Shown: positions 10,951 to 22,852, numbered from the stretch's first letter. The stretch is 24,089 nt of DNA from Hypsibius dujardini (GCA_001579985.1 LRSR01008063.1:1-24089); one strand, 5' to 3'. Translations and numbers: made by a program. Notes: generated from the letters alone by a model not told the origin.

Positions 10951-11952
10951 GCCCATGGTAGGAGTACTGCCGGTATAATGAGACTTTGCCTGAACGATCA
11001 AAAAAACTTATCCTGGTATGATCATAACCAAAAATTCAATTTGGAGTAAATTGACGTCAACCAAATAGCTTTCGGAGATCAGAAGGCAGAGCCAGGTGCT
11101 GTTACATTCTGGAAGGTGACTGCAAGTGTCAGGATGAGCTCTCCAGAATTGGCTCGAAAGTCCGTCCCTCGGACCCTGAAAAATATTTTGCTGATGCCAA
11201 TCAAATTTTGGTTAAGGATGATGTCAAGAAAAGTTGGTTTCAGTGCATTTGCAGAAACTACAGAGTCCCAGAATATTGCTTGTTCTGGTGGCTGAAATTA
11301 GGAATAGGCAGCAACCCTCGTACAAATGCATATCTGCATCGCATCGCTACCGCGTTATGACAAAAGTCGAAATATATGTTCAATAGTTTTTGGAGTGTGA
11401 CTTGTTGTTCTTCTGCAATCGACCTTCAAATTAGGATCCAAAATTTGAAATGAGGAGTGGCCAGTAATTAAGGCCTATTGAGAGTGACAGAGAACCATTA
11501 CACTGACACATACAGAATAGTCAACACGGACAGGAAATAGCCACTAGGTGACAGCACCATCAACTGGACCAGCACGGCACATACTATCACTCATATACTC
11601 AGTAGGCCAATATAGTGTACAGTACACACTAGGCCACAAGACAGCGCTAACTAAGTTAAAACCAACTTTTTACTGGGTGTCAGAAAATTAGGGTGGTCAA
11701 AGTTTGAGCCAATTTTACCCACAGCGTGCCACTGCTTTTCTCTTTTCTTTTATGTACTGCAATATGCAACAGCTGATTCTGCTTCAGCTATTTCAAGTTT
11801 TCATTTCCATCAAATCCGTACGCCATCGACATTTTACTTCTACTTCCATCCTACATCCAGGTTTAATTTTCTGAATATATTTGATCCTCGAATTGCGACA
11901 GGCCACTCGTGTGAGGTATCTGGTGCAGCTTTAGATTAAATAGCGCTGCAGC
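10951..11952. other. Intergenic region upstream of the cysteine synthase gene
   Basis: I see no exon here. The region holds dispersed-repeat copy 2 (about 11195-11325) and a short palindrome around TAGTGTACAGTACAC near 11612. The promoter and 5' UTR of the cysteine synthase gene should lie towards its right end, but no clear TATA box is visible. Confidence 0.45.
11195..11325. repeat. Diverged dispersed repeat, copy 2
   Basis: CCAATCAAATTTTGGTTAAG is followed about 70-90 bases later by GTGGCTGAAATTAGGAATAGG and CCTCGTAC. The order and spacing match copies 1 and 3 in a strongly diverged form. Confidence 0.35.
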
Positions 11953-14900
11953 ATGGGTTCTCACGCCGTCGTCCGTGTGGCGATTCTCGAAACGTCCGGG
12001 AAAATCATTGCCTCGTTCTCCTCCCAGCAGCGCGCCTATCACTCGGCCGCAACAACTGCAAAAGCCAGCACGACGGCTGCCGGATTCGGTACAACTTCTC
12101 CACGGGCGGATATCAACACTGGCCGTTGGATCGATTCGATACGCAACGGATTCGCTGGCAGCGTGGGAAAGTGAGAATTGCAAGAGTCTAATCGCATCCT
12201 CGTTTTTTCCAGTGGTTTCCTTTGCTTTCCTCTATCCTTTCTTGTTTTTAGGACTCCTCTGATTCGCTTGAATACAATTAGCAAAGACACGGGTAAGTGA
12301 TCTTAGCTTCGGTATGTTCAGACCATAGTCACAATACGGAAATATTTCTTTTTAATTACATTACATTCTTCCGTTCTGTGTAAACACTGATTGGATTACT
12401 TGCTTCTGTTTTGGTCGCAGGATCAGAAATATTAGTCAAAGCAGAATACGCCAACGCCGGCGGTTCTGTGAAGGATCGAGCTGCCCTCTTTCTACTCATC
12501 GATGCAATTGAACGAGGTTGGTTGACAATTGACACTTGGTTGGCAAATGATGCCAGAATGATCCTTGAGTTGGAGCCTTGATTGGTCGATTGGTCGATTG
12601 CATAGATTGTTCCTGTACCGTTCACGGGTACGCTAGTTCTCGATGTGTCAATCGATTGATTTACTCGTTGTGTATCAATTATTCATTTCATCAATCAATG
12701 CATGGGGCCTTATGTAACTTGTGGGTTAACTTTTGCGTGTGTGCGTGCCAGATGGTTGAGTTGGGATCTTGATTGGTCGATTGGTCGATTGCATAGATTG
12801 TTCCTTTACCGTTCACGAGTACGCTAGTTCTCGACGAATCAATCGATTGATTTACTCGTTGTGTATCAATTATTCATTTCATCAATCAATGCATGGGGCC
12901 TTATGTAACTTGTGGGTTAACTTTTGCGTGTGTGCGTACCAGTGTGCGTGTACATGTGTTTCTGTGTGGGAGCAGGACAGTTGCGATTTGACGGAAAAGA
13001 ACCAGGAACGGTCGTGGAAGGAACGGCCGGAAATACCGGAATCGGCTTAGCACACTGCTGCTTAGCGTTGGGCCTGCGTTGCGTGATCTTCATGCCCAAT
13101 AATCAGTCACAGGTACAGATCTGGGCAAGTTATGGATTTGATCCGCTGCAATGTAGGACTGTGTCTGTGTAGTTTTTGCTAATAAGTTCCGTCTGATGTA
13201 GGAAAAAGTTGACATCCTGAGAGCTCTAGGAGCGCAAGTTTTTTCGGTTCCGGTTGTCCCGTGGACCGATCAGGAGAACTACAACCATCAAGCCCGTCGT
13301 TACGCGGAAAAGCTGGAGAATGCCGTATGGACTAATCAGTTCGACAACGTCGCCAACACCAGGGCACATTACGAGACCACCGGTCCGGAAATATGGCAGC
13401 AGACAGAAGGGAAAGTTGTGAGTTAACTTTTCATAATGGTCGACTCAAGGCTGCAGTGGTATTCGGAAGTCTGTTGTACTGGGCCGTAAGGCACGAGGAA
13501 TTCGGCCTATTCCAAACCGCTGACGATACCAATCACTGTCCAATTGGCCGAACGATCGGAAGTACGCTTTCTTGAATGTATTCGATCCCAAATTTGGTTT
13601 GGAAAGGATTGGCATGAGCAGAAAAATGAGTTGCTGTCAGTGGGCGGAGCTGCCAATCGTTTTGTCGTGGTATATGGAAACTTCCGCGTCGGATTTCAAA
13701 CATGACACGGAACGTCTTCCCGTCTTTTAAATTTTTCCTGCAAAAATCAGTCAATTCCAAATTAATTTTTGGTTCGGAAAGTGTCAACCAAAACTTACTT
13801 TCGATCACTTGGTGAAATCAAGAGTGATTGACAATGCCAACGGACAGTGGCTAGGAATAGGCCAGCAAAATAGATAAGCATTGGTCGGATTCCTCGTACT
13901 GTTTCGGGTGAAGCTCATTGCTGTTGCTGCTAGTTTTTTATGTTTTTTTGTTTAGGATGCTGTTGTTTTTGGAACTGGAACGGGAGGAACTATAGCGGGT
14001 AGGTCAGCCACGCTTTCAAAGCAGCTGTTACAGACTGACCGTTGGGAGAGCTTTCAATCTTCAGCACATGCACTTCATGAAACTGTGCATGCAACGGATA
14101 AGTACATTCTGTTGCTATTGCAGGAGTCAGTAGATATTTGAAAGAGCGGAACAAGAACATCCAGGTTTTCTTAGCCGATCCGCAAGGTTCGGTTCTCTAC
14201 AAGTGGGTCAAAGAGGGCAAACTCGAGCGCTTTGAGGGTGCGGGAAAAAATCCTCAAGGAAGTATTACGGAGGGAATCGGCCAGGGACGTGTCACGAAAA
14301 ACCTGGAGAGCGCTTTGATCGATGACGCCTTACCGATTGGCGATAATAAAGTCATCGAATATGTAGGTTGCACGTAAAGAGAAACCCTTGTTGGAGTTCG
14401 GTCTAAAACTCTTGTCACAGACAGACATACATACATACAGTATCCGTCTGTCTGTATGTCTGTATGCTTGAATGGCTGACTCTGTCTGTCTGGATGCCTG
14501 TCTGTTTGTCTGTCTGTCTGCCTGTATGCTTGAATGGCTTACTTTGTCTGTCTGTCTAGCCAGCTGTTTTTTGTCCATCTGTCTGTCTGGAAGGCGCGTC
14601 GGCACTAGGCTTTTCTATCCTTCAGCCAGCATCCTTTGTATTCTGCAGACATTCCGGCTACTGAATGAGGAAGGGTTTTTCTGTGGAGCTTCCTCTGGAC
14701 TCAATGTCGCTGCTGCAGTGGATGTGGCAAAACTGATGGGGCCCGGGAAGACAGTCGTCTCTTGTTTGTGTGATAACGGCCAGAAGTATTTCAAGAGATT
14801 ATTCAGTAAAAAGGCTCTTATGGATGCCGGTATGTTACAAGTCATTGGATGGTTAATTTAATTTGTGGCTTGAGTCTTGATTCCCAACTGTCTGTAAATT

Positions 14901-14957
14901 TTGTTTTCAGGCTTGCTGGAATTTGTTCCGGAGAAGTACCAACTCTCTCTCCGATAA
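11953..14957 (+). CDS. PLP-dependent cysteine synthase, fungal Mcy1/bacterial CysK type, nine exons
   Basis: The enzyme should make L-cysteine from O-acetylserine (or a related activated serine) and sulfide. Exons: 11953-12170, 12252-12292, 12421-12516, 12976-13112, 13202-13417, 13956-13998, 14124-14362, 14649-14829 and 14911-14957. All introns are GT-AG, phases agree, and the product is 405 residues. Fold-type II landmarks appear in order: GKTPLIRL near 72-79; GGSVKDR with the PLP lysine at K104; the substrate loop EGTAGNTG at 133-140; the PLP-phosphate loop GTGTGGT at 242-248; [10 protein letters not shown]; and CGASSGLN with the pyridine-contacting serine near 345-346. [21 protein letters not shown] and [10 protein letters not shown] resemble yeast Mcy1 (YGR012W) more than animal cystathionine beta-synthase. 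There is no N-terminal haem domain or C-terminal CBS-domain pair. The first ~35 residues are Arg/Ser/Ala-rich and acid-poor, compatible with a mitochondrial presequence. The gene converges with H2A. Confidence 0.93.
12560..12942. repeat. 191-bp tandem duplication inside intron 3 of the cysteine synthase gene
   Basis: Two near-identical units have a period of 191 bases; for example, GATTGGTCGATTGGTCG starts at 12580 and again at 12771. They differ at a handful of positions. Each unit ends in an acceptor-like pyrimidine/GT-rich stretch closing with CCAG (12748-12751 and 12939-12942). Both lie upstream of the acceptor I use for exon 4 (12974-12975). Confidence 0.95.
13750..13920. repeat. Diverged dispersed repeat, copy 3
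   Basis: Lies in intron 5 of the cysteine synthase gene. It contains GTCAATTCCAAATTAA, then CAGTGGCTAGGAATAGG about 90 bases later, then ATTCCTCGTAC and AGCTCAT, the same module order as copy 1. Confidence 0.4.
14416..14595. repeat. CAGA/CTGT microsatellite in intron 7 of the cysteine synthase gene
   Basis: A short CAGA/CATA block switches to CTGT/ATGT units around 14440, so the left part can pair with the right part as a hairpin. The array then continues as imperfect CTGT with a repeated GCTTGAATGGCT segment. Confidence 0.9.
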
Positions 14958-15277
14958 ATTCTCACTGCCGTCGATTACTCGCAGTGACCTGACTGTTCGT
15001 ACTCCGACCAATCACCCAAAAATGTGATTCTTAATTTTACTGAGAAAATTTTTCGTTTGGTTTGTTAAAATGCCATTTTTTCGGTCAAATTTCTTTGGAA
15101 CTCTAAATACACTGTACAACGGTAAAAACAGCGCCTGGTGAAACAAAGAAATGCGTAACGAACAATTCGAAACCAAAAGGAGATCAGTTGATGGTGTGAA
15201 CTAAGCAAGGATGGAGAAGAAACACATTCAGAACCAAGCAAAAACTGCACAATCGGGTGGTATGACAGCAAAACAAT
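14958..15277. other. Convergent 3' intergenic region between cysteine synthase and H2A
   Basis: These 320 bases separate two stop codons facing each other, so they hold both 3' UTRs. I found no AATAAA on either strand and no histone-type stem-loop on the H2A strand. Confidence 0.6.
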
Positions 15278-15850
15278 CTATTCAGCGGCGGCGGCCTTCT
15301 CCGCCTTGGGCTTCACTACTTTGGCGGGCTTGGCTGTCTCACCAGCACCTTCGGATGATGCGGTCTTTTTGGGCAATAGTGTGGGCGCAATGTTCGGCAG
15401 CACGCCACCTTGCGCGATGGTCACGCCAGAGAGCAGTTTGTTCAACTGCAAAGAAATGGAAAAACAAATTCAATTAGTAACCACAAACGGCAGAATGGAT
15501 CTGAGAAAGACACTAACAATCAATCCACTGAAGGCCGTTACGGTAAAGGAGAAATTTCTAAAGAAGCTTACCTCCTCGTCGTTGCGGATGGCCAACTGAA
15601 GATGACGGGGGATGATACGACTCTTCTTGTTGTCGCGGGCGGCATTTCCGGCCAACTCCAGCACTTCAGCGGCGAGGTACTCTAGGACGGCAGCCAGGTA
15701 GACTGGGGCTCCTGCTCCAATGCGCTCACCGTAGTTACCTTTCCGGAGCAGACGATGGATCCTGCCGACGGGGAACTGGAGTCCAGCGCGAGACGATCGC
15801 GACTTGGACTTTCCGGTCTTCACCTTTCCTCCCTTTCCTCGGCCAGTCAT
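15278..15850 (-). CDS. H2A: Histone H2A, one intron
   Basis: Core histone that pairs with H2B in the nucleosome. Exons are 15850-15572 and 15445-15278; a phase-0 GT-AG intron of 126 bases interrupts between RNDEE and LNKLL. The product has 148 residues. The N-tail starts MTGRGKGGK, and the histone fold includes [14 protein letters not shown], the [19 protein letters not shown] helix region and the acidic-patch segment AIRNDEELNKLL. The C-terminal docking region ends in LLPKK, followed by about 22 extra residues rich in Ala, Lys and Glu, so the protein is longer than canonical animal H2A (about 124-130). There is no SQ(E/D) end, so it is not H2A.X, and the acidic-patch region is canonical, not H2A.Z-like. 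It is divergent from H2B. Confidence 0.97.
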
Positions 15851-16366
15851 GTTGAAGAGTTGGGTTTTTGTGGGGACTAGGAAGAAAATCTAAACGTAAA
15901 AGAATGTTTCGCACTTTTAGAAAACGAAAGGAATGAGAAAGTGAATGTGCAAAGGAAGCGTTTTATACGGCGGCATTCGTTCTGCACACAACGGTCGGAA
16001 CGATGCGGACTCTGATTGGCGCATAAGTCAGATGAGTGTAGTCCCGCCTTACCTAACTTATTGACCAATCGTATGACGGAGTACCTCACACACTTTAAGT
16101 CCCGCCTTGACCACACCTCTTTCTGAACATGAATGAACTTGTGGGGGTTGTGCCGTCTGATTGGCTGATAAGTTGTCGGTGGTAAGACTGTATTTGTAAA
16201 GCGTAGTAGGGTAACGTGTGCTCCGTTTGCCAAACGTCTCGCGCGGTGGCACATATAAAAGCACGCCGTGGCACATTTTCATCTCATTCCCACTTTTTGA
16301 AATTTTCCCATCGCAGCTTGACGTGTTTACTTCAATCCCAGATCGCCAACTCGCTCATTCCCCACC
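15851..16366. promoter_or_regulatory. Divergent H2A/H2B promoter
   Basis: A TATA box for H2A lies on the minus strand at 15961-15968 (TTTTATAC on plus), and one for H2B on the plus strand at 16254-16260 (TATAAAA). CCAAT boxes appear at 16015-16019 (as ATTGG), 16065-16069 and 16160-16164 (as ATTGG). The GC-rich element GTCCCGCCTT occurs twice, at about 16041 and 16099. Shared CCAAT and GC elements suggest joint control of the pair. Confidence 0.8.
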
Positions 16367-16874
<508 letters not shown>

Positions 16875-17074
16875 ATTCTCATCGTTTTGATTCGACTTAG
16901 GTGTTCTCTCGTTTCTGGAGTTGTTACTTGTGTGTACAGTTTGAACTTTTGTTCTGTTACGATGCGACGTCCGCGCGTAAAATGGGAAATTGTTTTTGTT
17001 CACGATCTCGAGAGCTGTTGTAGTTGTGCTTTTAATTCCGCAATGGAAAAGAAGCCAGCATTATTCTCGCAGGC

Positions 17075-17080
17075 AATAAA
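17075..17080 (+). terminator. Candidate poly(A) signal for H2B
   Basis: AATAAA lies about 200 bases after the H2B stop codon; a second copy is at 17189-17194. This suggests polyadenylated histone mRNA in the absence of a 3' stem-loop. Confidence 0.55.
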
Positions 17081-17319
17081 ATGAAACTGCAAGATTGATT
17101 GCTCGGATTGCACTGCAGGGTTGAGGTGGAACTCTAAAACGTCACGTTCAATCACAAACTGACCGTAAGCAGAAAGTGGGAATAGTGTAATAAATCAATC
17201 AAGGCACTACTTGCTAGCCGTCATTCAGATGTGTACTGTACGCTCCCGATCTCAAGGGTCGATTATGCCCCACCCCCGCAGATTCGCATCAAGCTTGAGT
17301 GGGTCGTGCAATTCCGTTC

Positions 17320-17591
17320 ACTTGTCTGTGATTGGTCCGTTGGTTTCTGCCTTACAAGCTATTTAGCCTTTCTTGATTGAAGTCAAGTTTAAGTGAATCT
17401 GAATGAACAACCAAGCGAGCAACGGAACGGGTTTTCTGCCCGGACTTAAAATCGACCATTGATATCGGAAAAGTGCAGTACGGCTGTGCACCAGTTCAAT
17501 TCATCACGAAATCAGAACTGCCGTTATTTCACCTTTCGTTAATCGGATTTCGAACCGTCTGTGACAACAAAAAGCCCAAGCTTAGCGATGG
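17320..17591 (+). other. Possible orphan first exon ending ATG|GTAAGT
   Basis: A CCAAT box as ATTGG near 17331 precedes an unstructured leader of over 200 bases that ends AGCGATG followed by GTAAGTATTG, a strong donor. The arrangement resembles a 5' UTR exon of a gene whose intron falls right after the start codon. No matching plus-strand second exon is visible before H4. It may be a relic or a chance match. Confidence 0.3.
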
Positions 17592-17771
17592 TAAGTATTG
17601 TTGCATGTTGTGCATCGCAGAACAGCATTTATAGCAAAAACTTCCCGACAGCTGGCACAACAAAAAAAACCCTTATGTACAGATGAGCAAGAAAACTGGA
17701 ACGCTCAAGGATGGAAACATTCGATGAAACAATGGCGAGATTTAACAAAGCAGCCGAGAAAAAGGAATCAT

Positions 17772-19341
<1,570 letters not shown>

Positions 19342-19666
19342 ATATTCTTTTCCCGTTCATTGGCTTAGGGTTTTTTCTCGTTTCCAGAACCTGGCAGTGT
19401 GTTAACTTTTGTCACGGTCCCTTTTTTGTTCGACTGATCTCTGCAGCTTTTAAGTTTCCCAAGGCTGATCTGAGAAATTAACCTACCACGGTTGCCGAGA
19501 AAGTAGGAGCGGTAAAAATGAGCGAAAATGGCCCCGCTGAAGTGAATTAAAAAAAGCACTTGAATCTGTTTTGGTACGCGCAACTTTGAATATCGTGCGC
19601 AAATTTCGGTTCAGGATGAAAATCAGGCAGAAAAAAGATCCAACGGAAGTGCAGAAAACACTTCAG

Positions 19667-19672
19667 AATAAA
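19667..19672 (+). terminator. Candidate poly(A) signal for H4
   Basis: AATAAA lies about 325 bases after the H4 stop codon. It is the first canonical hexamer I see downstream, and no histone stem-loop comes before it. Confidence 0.4.
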
Positions 19673-19874
19673 TTTTATCATATCTACCATCCAAGGGCAA
19701 GGCGGGTCGTGTGCAAATTTCCGATTCTTGCTGCTACTCCAGCGTTCGCTTCTGCGTTAAAATCAATCCGTTGTTTCGGCACGAACGCTCAGTAAGCGAG
19801 TACTGCAAGTGCCGCGTGCAGATTTAAGAATCCAACGTCTACCGGTACGTCGGTACGCCGTACGCTACGCAGTA

Positions 19875-20043
19875 CGAAGAGAACCATGAACTGAAACAGA
19901 ATATGGCCTGAAGCAAAGGAACTTTGAGCTAGTAGCGGCACTCACTGTGTTTGTCATCGAGCGAGTGAATAGTGAGTGTACTTACTAGTCTAAAACTGTC
20001 TGTTTCAAATCATATTCTGTTTCAATTCATATACTTCTCTTCG
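19875..20043. repeat. Long imperfect fold-back element
   Basis: The outer left arm (19875-19906, CGAAGAGAA and TGAAACAGAATATG) pairs with the outer right arm (20011-20043, CATATTCTGTTTCA and TTCTCTTCG). The inner segments also pair: CTAGTAG near 19930 with TTACTAG near 19983, and CACTCACT near 19939 with AGTGAGTG near 19971. The whole stretch can form one interrupted hairpin. It could be a MITE-like remnant. Confidence 0.7.
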
Positions 20044-20327
20044 TAAACATATGACTATGGATGACGGCTGTTCATATTCACAAACACTGAGGTTTGAGCA
20101 GCGTGGCTCGCCATTCATAAACAAACATATGCATCATTCGGCTCGCCATACGTGAACAAAAAACTCATTCGTCATTTGTCGCCATTAAATATTCTGTCTG
20201 ATTAATTAAACGATCAAAATAAACCATGTACCGGGCAAATAGATCAAATCGATTCAGCAGCACAGACACAGATAGCCAAATGTCAGACAAGTCGAGACAA
20301 GAGACTTCCACAGAGAGGCACACAGTT

Positions 20328-20575
20328 TTCACATACGATATTTCATGTAATTTTCATATACGATATTTCATATACGATATTTCATGTAGTTTTCATATAC
20401 GATATTTCACATACGATATTTCATGTAATTTTCATATACGATATTTCACATATGATAATTCATGTAGTTTTCATATACGATATTTCACATACGATATTTC
20501 ATGTAATTTTCATACACGGTAATTCACATATGATAATTCATGTAATTTTCATATACGATATTTCACATACGATAA
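20328..20575. repeat. 39-bp minisatellite, about six copies
   Basis: The unit consists of CATATACGATATTT-type and CATGTAATTTT-type segments repeated head to tail with A/G and T/C variants. Because the unit length is a multiple of three, it gives an open frame with a 13-residue repeat, which I treat as an artefact. Confidence 0.93.
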
Positions 20576-20763
20576 TAATAACTAGAGCAGTCATACTGTA
20601 GTTTCGTGTGCAGGAACAATTTTGAGGTGTGCACATGTAAAATGTTCTAGCATGTCGCGTGCAAAACGACGGTTTGATAAAGGGAGAGCTGGCGGGATTC
20701 GTTCCTCGAGTTCGGAGCGCCGCCAGAATGTCAAAACCAAAACTTTGCACTTGTGTGAACTGG

Positions 20764-20771
20764 GTGACGTC
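20764..20771. promoter_or_regulatory. CRE-like palindrome
   Basis: TGACGTCA is the perfect CREB/ATF palindrome. It lies about 650 bases upstream of the H1 start codon, so its target is unclear. Confidence 0.35.
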
Positions 20772-21199
20772 ACTAGGTGACTACAGCAAAGTTCAACGGT
20801 GATCTGCCGCATCTGTGGACCTGGGCTCCTTTATATTTACTAGTAATGATTAGATGCTTAAATTGATTTGTATTATTTATTATTTTCAAAATAAAATAAT
20901 AAAGCGAATTCATTTGCTATGAATTTTTTGTTTGTTTGAATTTTGTGAAGGAAAAACAATTGAATGGGGAATGCGAGTGCGACCTCGAATAAACTGCACC
21001 AATGATAATCGGCCCGCCCACTTTTCTTCCACTTTCCCCGGATCGACTCGTTTCTAACGATCTTCTTTGAAAAACTGCACCGATTACCTTCAACTTTTTT
21101 GTCCTAAATAGTAAAAAACGCATTTTCCTACTTTGTTCCGATTTCAAAAATTCAAAATTGATAAGCCTTCACGTTGAAAAAACACGTCAAAGCGAGCAG

Positions 21200-21414
21200 A
21201 AGCTGTAATCGACGGTGATTGGTCTGAAAGTCCTGAGGCCGAAAACCCGCCCACTTTCCCTATTCACATTTGCCGCGCGTATATAAACGGCAGCTGACTC
21301 GCATTTCGTATTACAATCGTGAATTATCTCGCTTCCATTAAACGCCTTCCCGATTTTGTGTCGCTTTGTACCGTTAATTAAGCTCCCAATCTCCGCCACA
21401 TCCCTCACCTCACC
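21200..21414 (+). promoter_or_regulatory. H1 promoter and 5' UTR
   Basis: A CCAAT box (as ATTGG) lies at 21218-21222 and a TATA box (TATATAAA) at 21280-21287. The GC-rich CCCGCCCAC lies at about 21246, and an H1-box-like AAAACACG sits near 21178. The spacing implies transcription from about 21310 and a leader of about 100 bases. Confidence 0.8.
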
Positions 21415-22336
21415 ATGCAGCCAGCCGGAAGTACCGCCGTTGCCGCCGCGCCTGCAGCCAGCCCTGCCAAAACCCAACCGGTCAAGAAAGCCGTTAAGAA
21501 AACAGTGACCAAGTCCGCGGCTGTCAAACCTTCAGCCTCGCATCCCACTTACTCCGAGATGGTCATCCGGGCTTTGACTGACTTGAAGCAAAGGTAAGGA
21601 TTTTATCACGTTTTAAATTTTTGCGTACATTTTTCGATTCGAATTTGAAATTGTTACTGATTTTTACTGCTGCTAACGGTTATTTTATTGTTATGATGCA
21701 TTCACTCTTGTTTAACTTCACTGTAGTTTAATTTTTTGGTTGAAATTCGTTCGATTCGTCAAGCGCGTTCAAGTTCAAGCATTAATCAATAAATCTCCTT
21801 TTTTCAGGGGTGGCTCGTCCCGTCCGGCGATCAAGAAATTCGTCCAGACCAAATTCAACATCATCGGTAACGACAAGCAGATCAACTCCCACCTCAACCA
21901 GGCCCTGAAGCGCGGCATCAAGAACAACCTCCTGAAGAAGAACAAGGCCTCTTTCCAACTCAACGCCGAAGCCAAGAAGGTTAAGAAACCCGCAGCGAAG
22001 AAGGCGGTCAAGAAGGTCGCCAAGGCGGAAGGTGGAGCCACCAAGGTTGTCAAGAAGGTGGTGAAGAAGGCTGTTGCTGTCAAGAAGCCCGCGGCGGGAG
22101 TAAAAAAGGTTACTAAGCGCCCGGCAGCTGCCAAGTCTACCGCCAAGAAGGTCGTTGCAGCTGGTGGAGTAACCAAGAAGGTTGCCGCAAAAAAGCCCGC
22201 TGTCGCTAAGCCCAAGGTCGCCGCCAAGCCCAAGACCGCAACTCCCAAGGTTGCCAAGGCCGCCGCCAAGCCCAAGGTCGCTGCCGTGAAGCCGAAAAAG
22301 GTCGCCGTGAAGAAATCCGCACCTGCCGCTAAGTAG
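21415..22336 (+). CDS. H1: Linker histone H1, one intron
   Basis: Binds linker DNA at the nucleosome entry/exit site. Exons are 21415-21593 and 21808-22336 with a phase-2 GT-AG intron of 214 bases. The product has 235 residues, within the usual H1 range. The N-tail (about 1-40) is Ala/Pro/Lys-rich. The winged-helix globular domain (about 41-115) runs from SHPTYSEMVIRALTDLKQRGGSS, where the intron splits the first Arg codon of the QRGGSS turn, through INSHLNQALKRGIKNNLL. The C-terminal tail (about 118-235) is almost entirely Lys, Ala, Pro and Val with VKK and KPKVAAKPK repeats. Unlike the core histones it is not paired head to head with another gene. No histone stem-loop follows the stop. Confidence 0.97.
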
Positions 22337-22852
22337 ATTCCTCTCCCTGTAGTGTCCCAGTGGTCCCTATTAGTGTTTTGTCGCTACTGGTGCGCTGTTG
22401 TTTTTACGTTTTCCTTTGGTCTCACGACGGGAGTCGCTTCATGTTGCTGACGCAAATTTTTTCCCCTTATTCTGCATTTAAAGCCTCCGTCTTATGGTTA
22501 CGCTGAGCGTTATTTAGCTGCTAATTTGTATATAGATCCTGTCTGTCGTGAATGAGTTACTATTACTGTATGAGCAGTTGCAAAGGCTAAATTAAGTAAA
22601 ACACATTCATTGTTCTTTTTCGGTCTGGCTGCCAGAACTGCTAGGATTCGAAATTCGGTCCAGTAATCAGGCCAACAGCGAGTGGACAAGCATCCATTAT
22701 CGATAATATACTATGACACCAGTATTACCACTTAATAGACACGAAAAGATCTGATGTCGAGAAGAAAAGCTCGAAAGGTTACACTAAATACAATTCCACA
22801 ATCTGTGGACGAATGCATGGGGTATATCGTGGAAGCCGGCCGTCTAGTTCTT
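22337..22852. other. Convergent 3' region between H1 and the 77-residue protein gene
   Basis: This region holds both 3' UTRs. I found neither AATAAA nor a histone stem-loop for H1, and no exon. Confidence 0.55.

Larger units (their letters stand above)
16875..17771. other. Convergent region between H2B and H3, with a promoter-like block
   Basis: The left part is the H2B 3' UTR, with AATAAA at 17075-17080 and 17189-17194. The right part should hold the H3 3' UTR on the minus strand, where I see no AATAAA and no histone stem-loop. Between them, about 17330-17591, is a plus-strand promoter-like segment that ends in ATG directly followed by a consensus splice donor. Confidence 0.55.
19342..21414. 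other. H4-H1 spacer with fold-back and minisatellite, then the H1 promoter
   Basis: I see no convincing exon in this 2.1 kb. It holds the H4 3' UTR, an imperfect fold-back at 19875-20043, a 39-bp minisatellite at 20328-20575, a CRE-type palindrome TGACGTCA at 20764-20771, an AT-rich palindromic stretch near 20870-20910, and the H1 promoter at its right end. Confidence 0.6.

Noticed and set aside
15470-15571. H2A reading through the intron to an early stop
   Set aside because: The donor GTAAGC after RNDEE and the downstream exon restore the conserved [14 protein letters not shown] segment.
20226-20522. 98-codon open frame over the 39-bp minisatellite
   Set aside because: The frame exists because the repeat unit is a multiple of three; the AT-rich tandem DNA shows no other coding sign.
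21775-22275. 166-codon minus-strand Ala/Leu/Phe-rich open frame
   Set aside because: It is the antisense shadow of the Lys/Ala-rich H1 tail.
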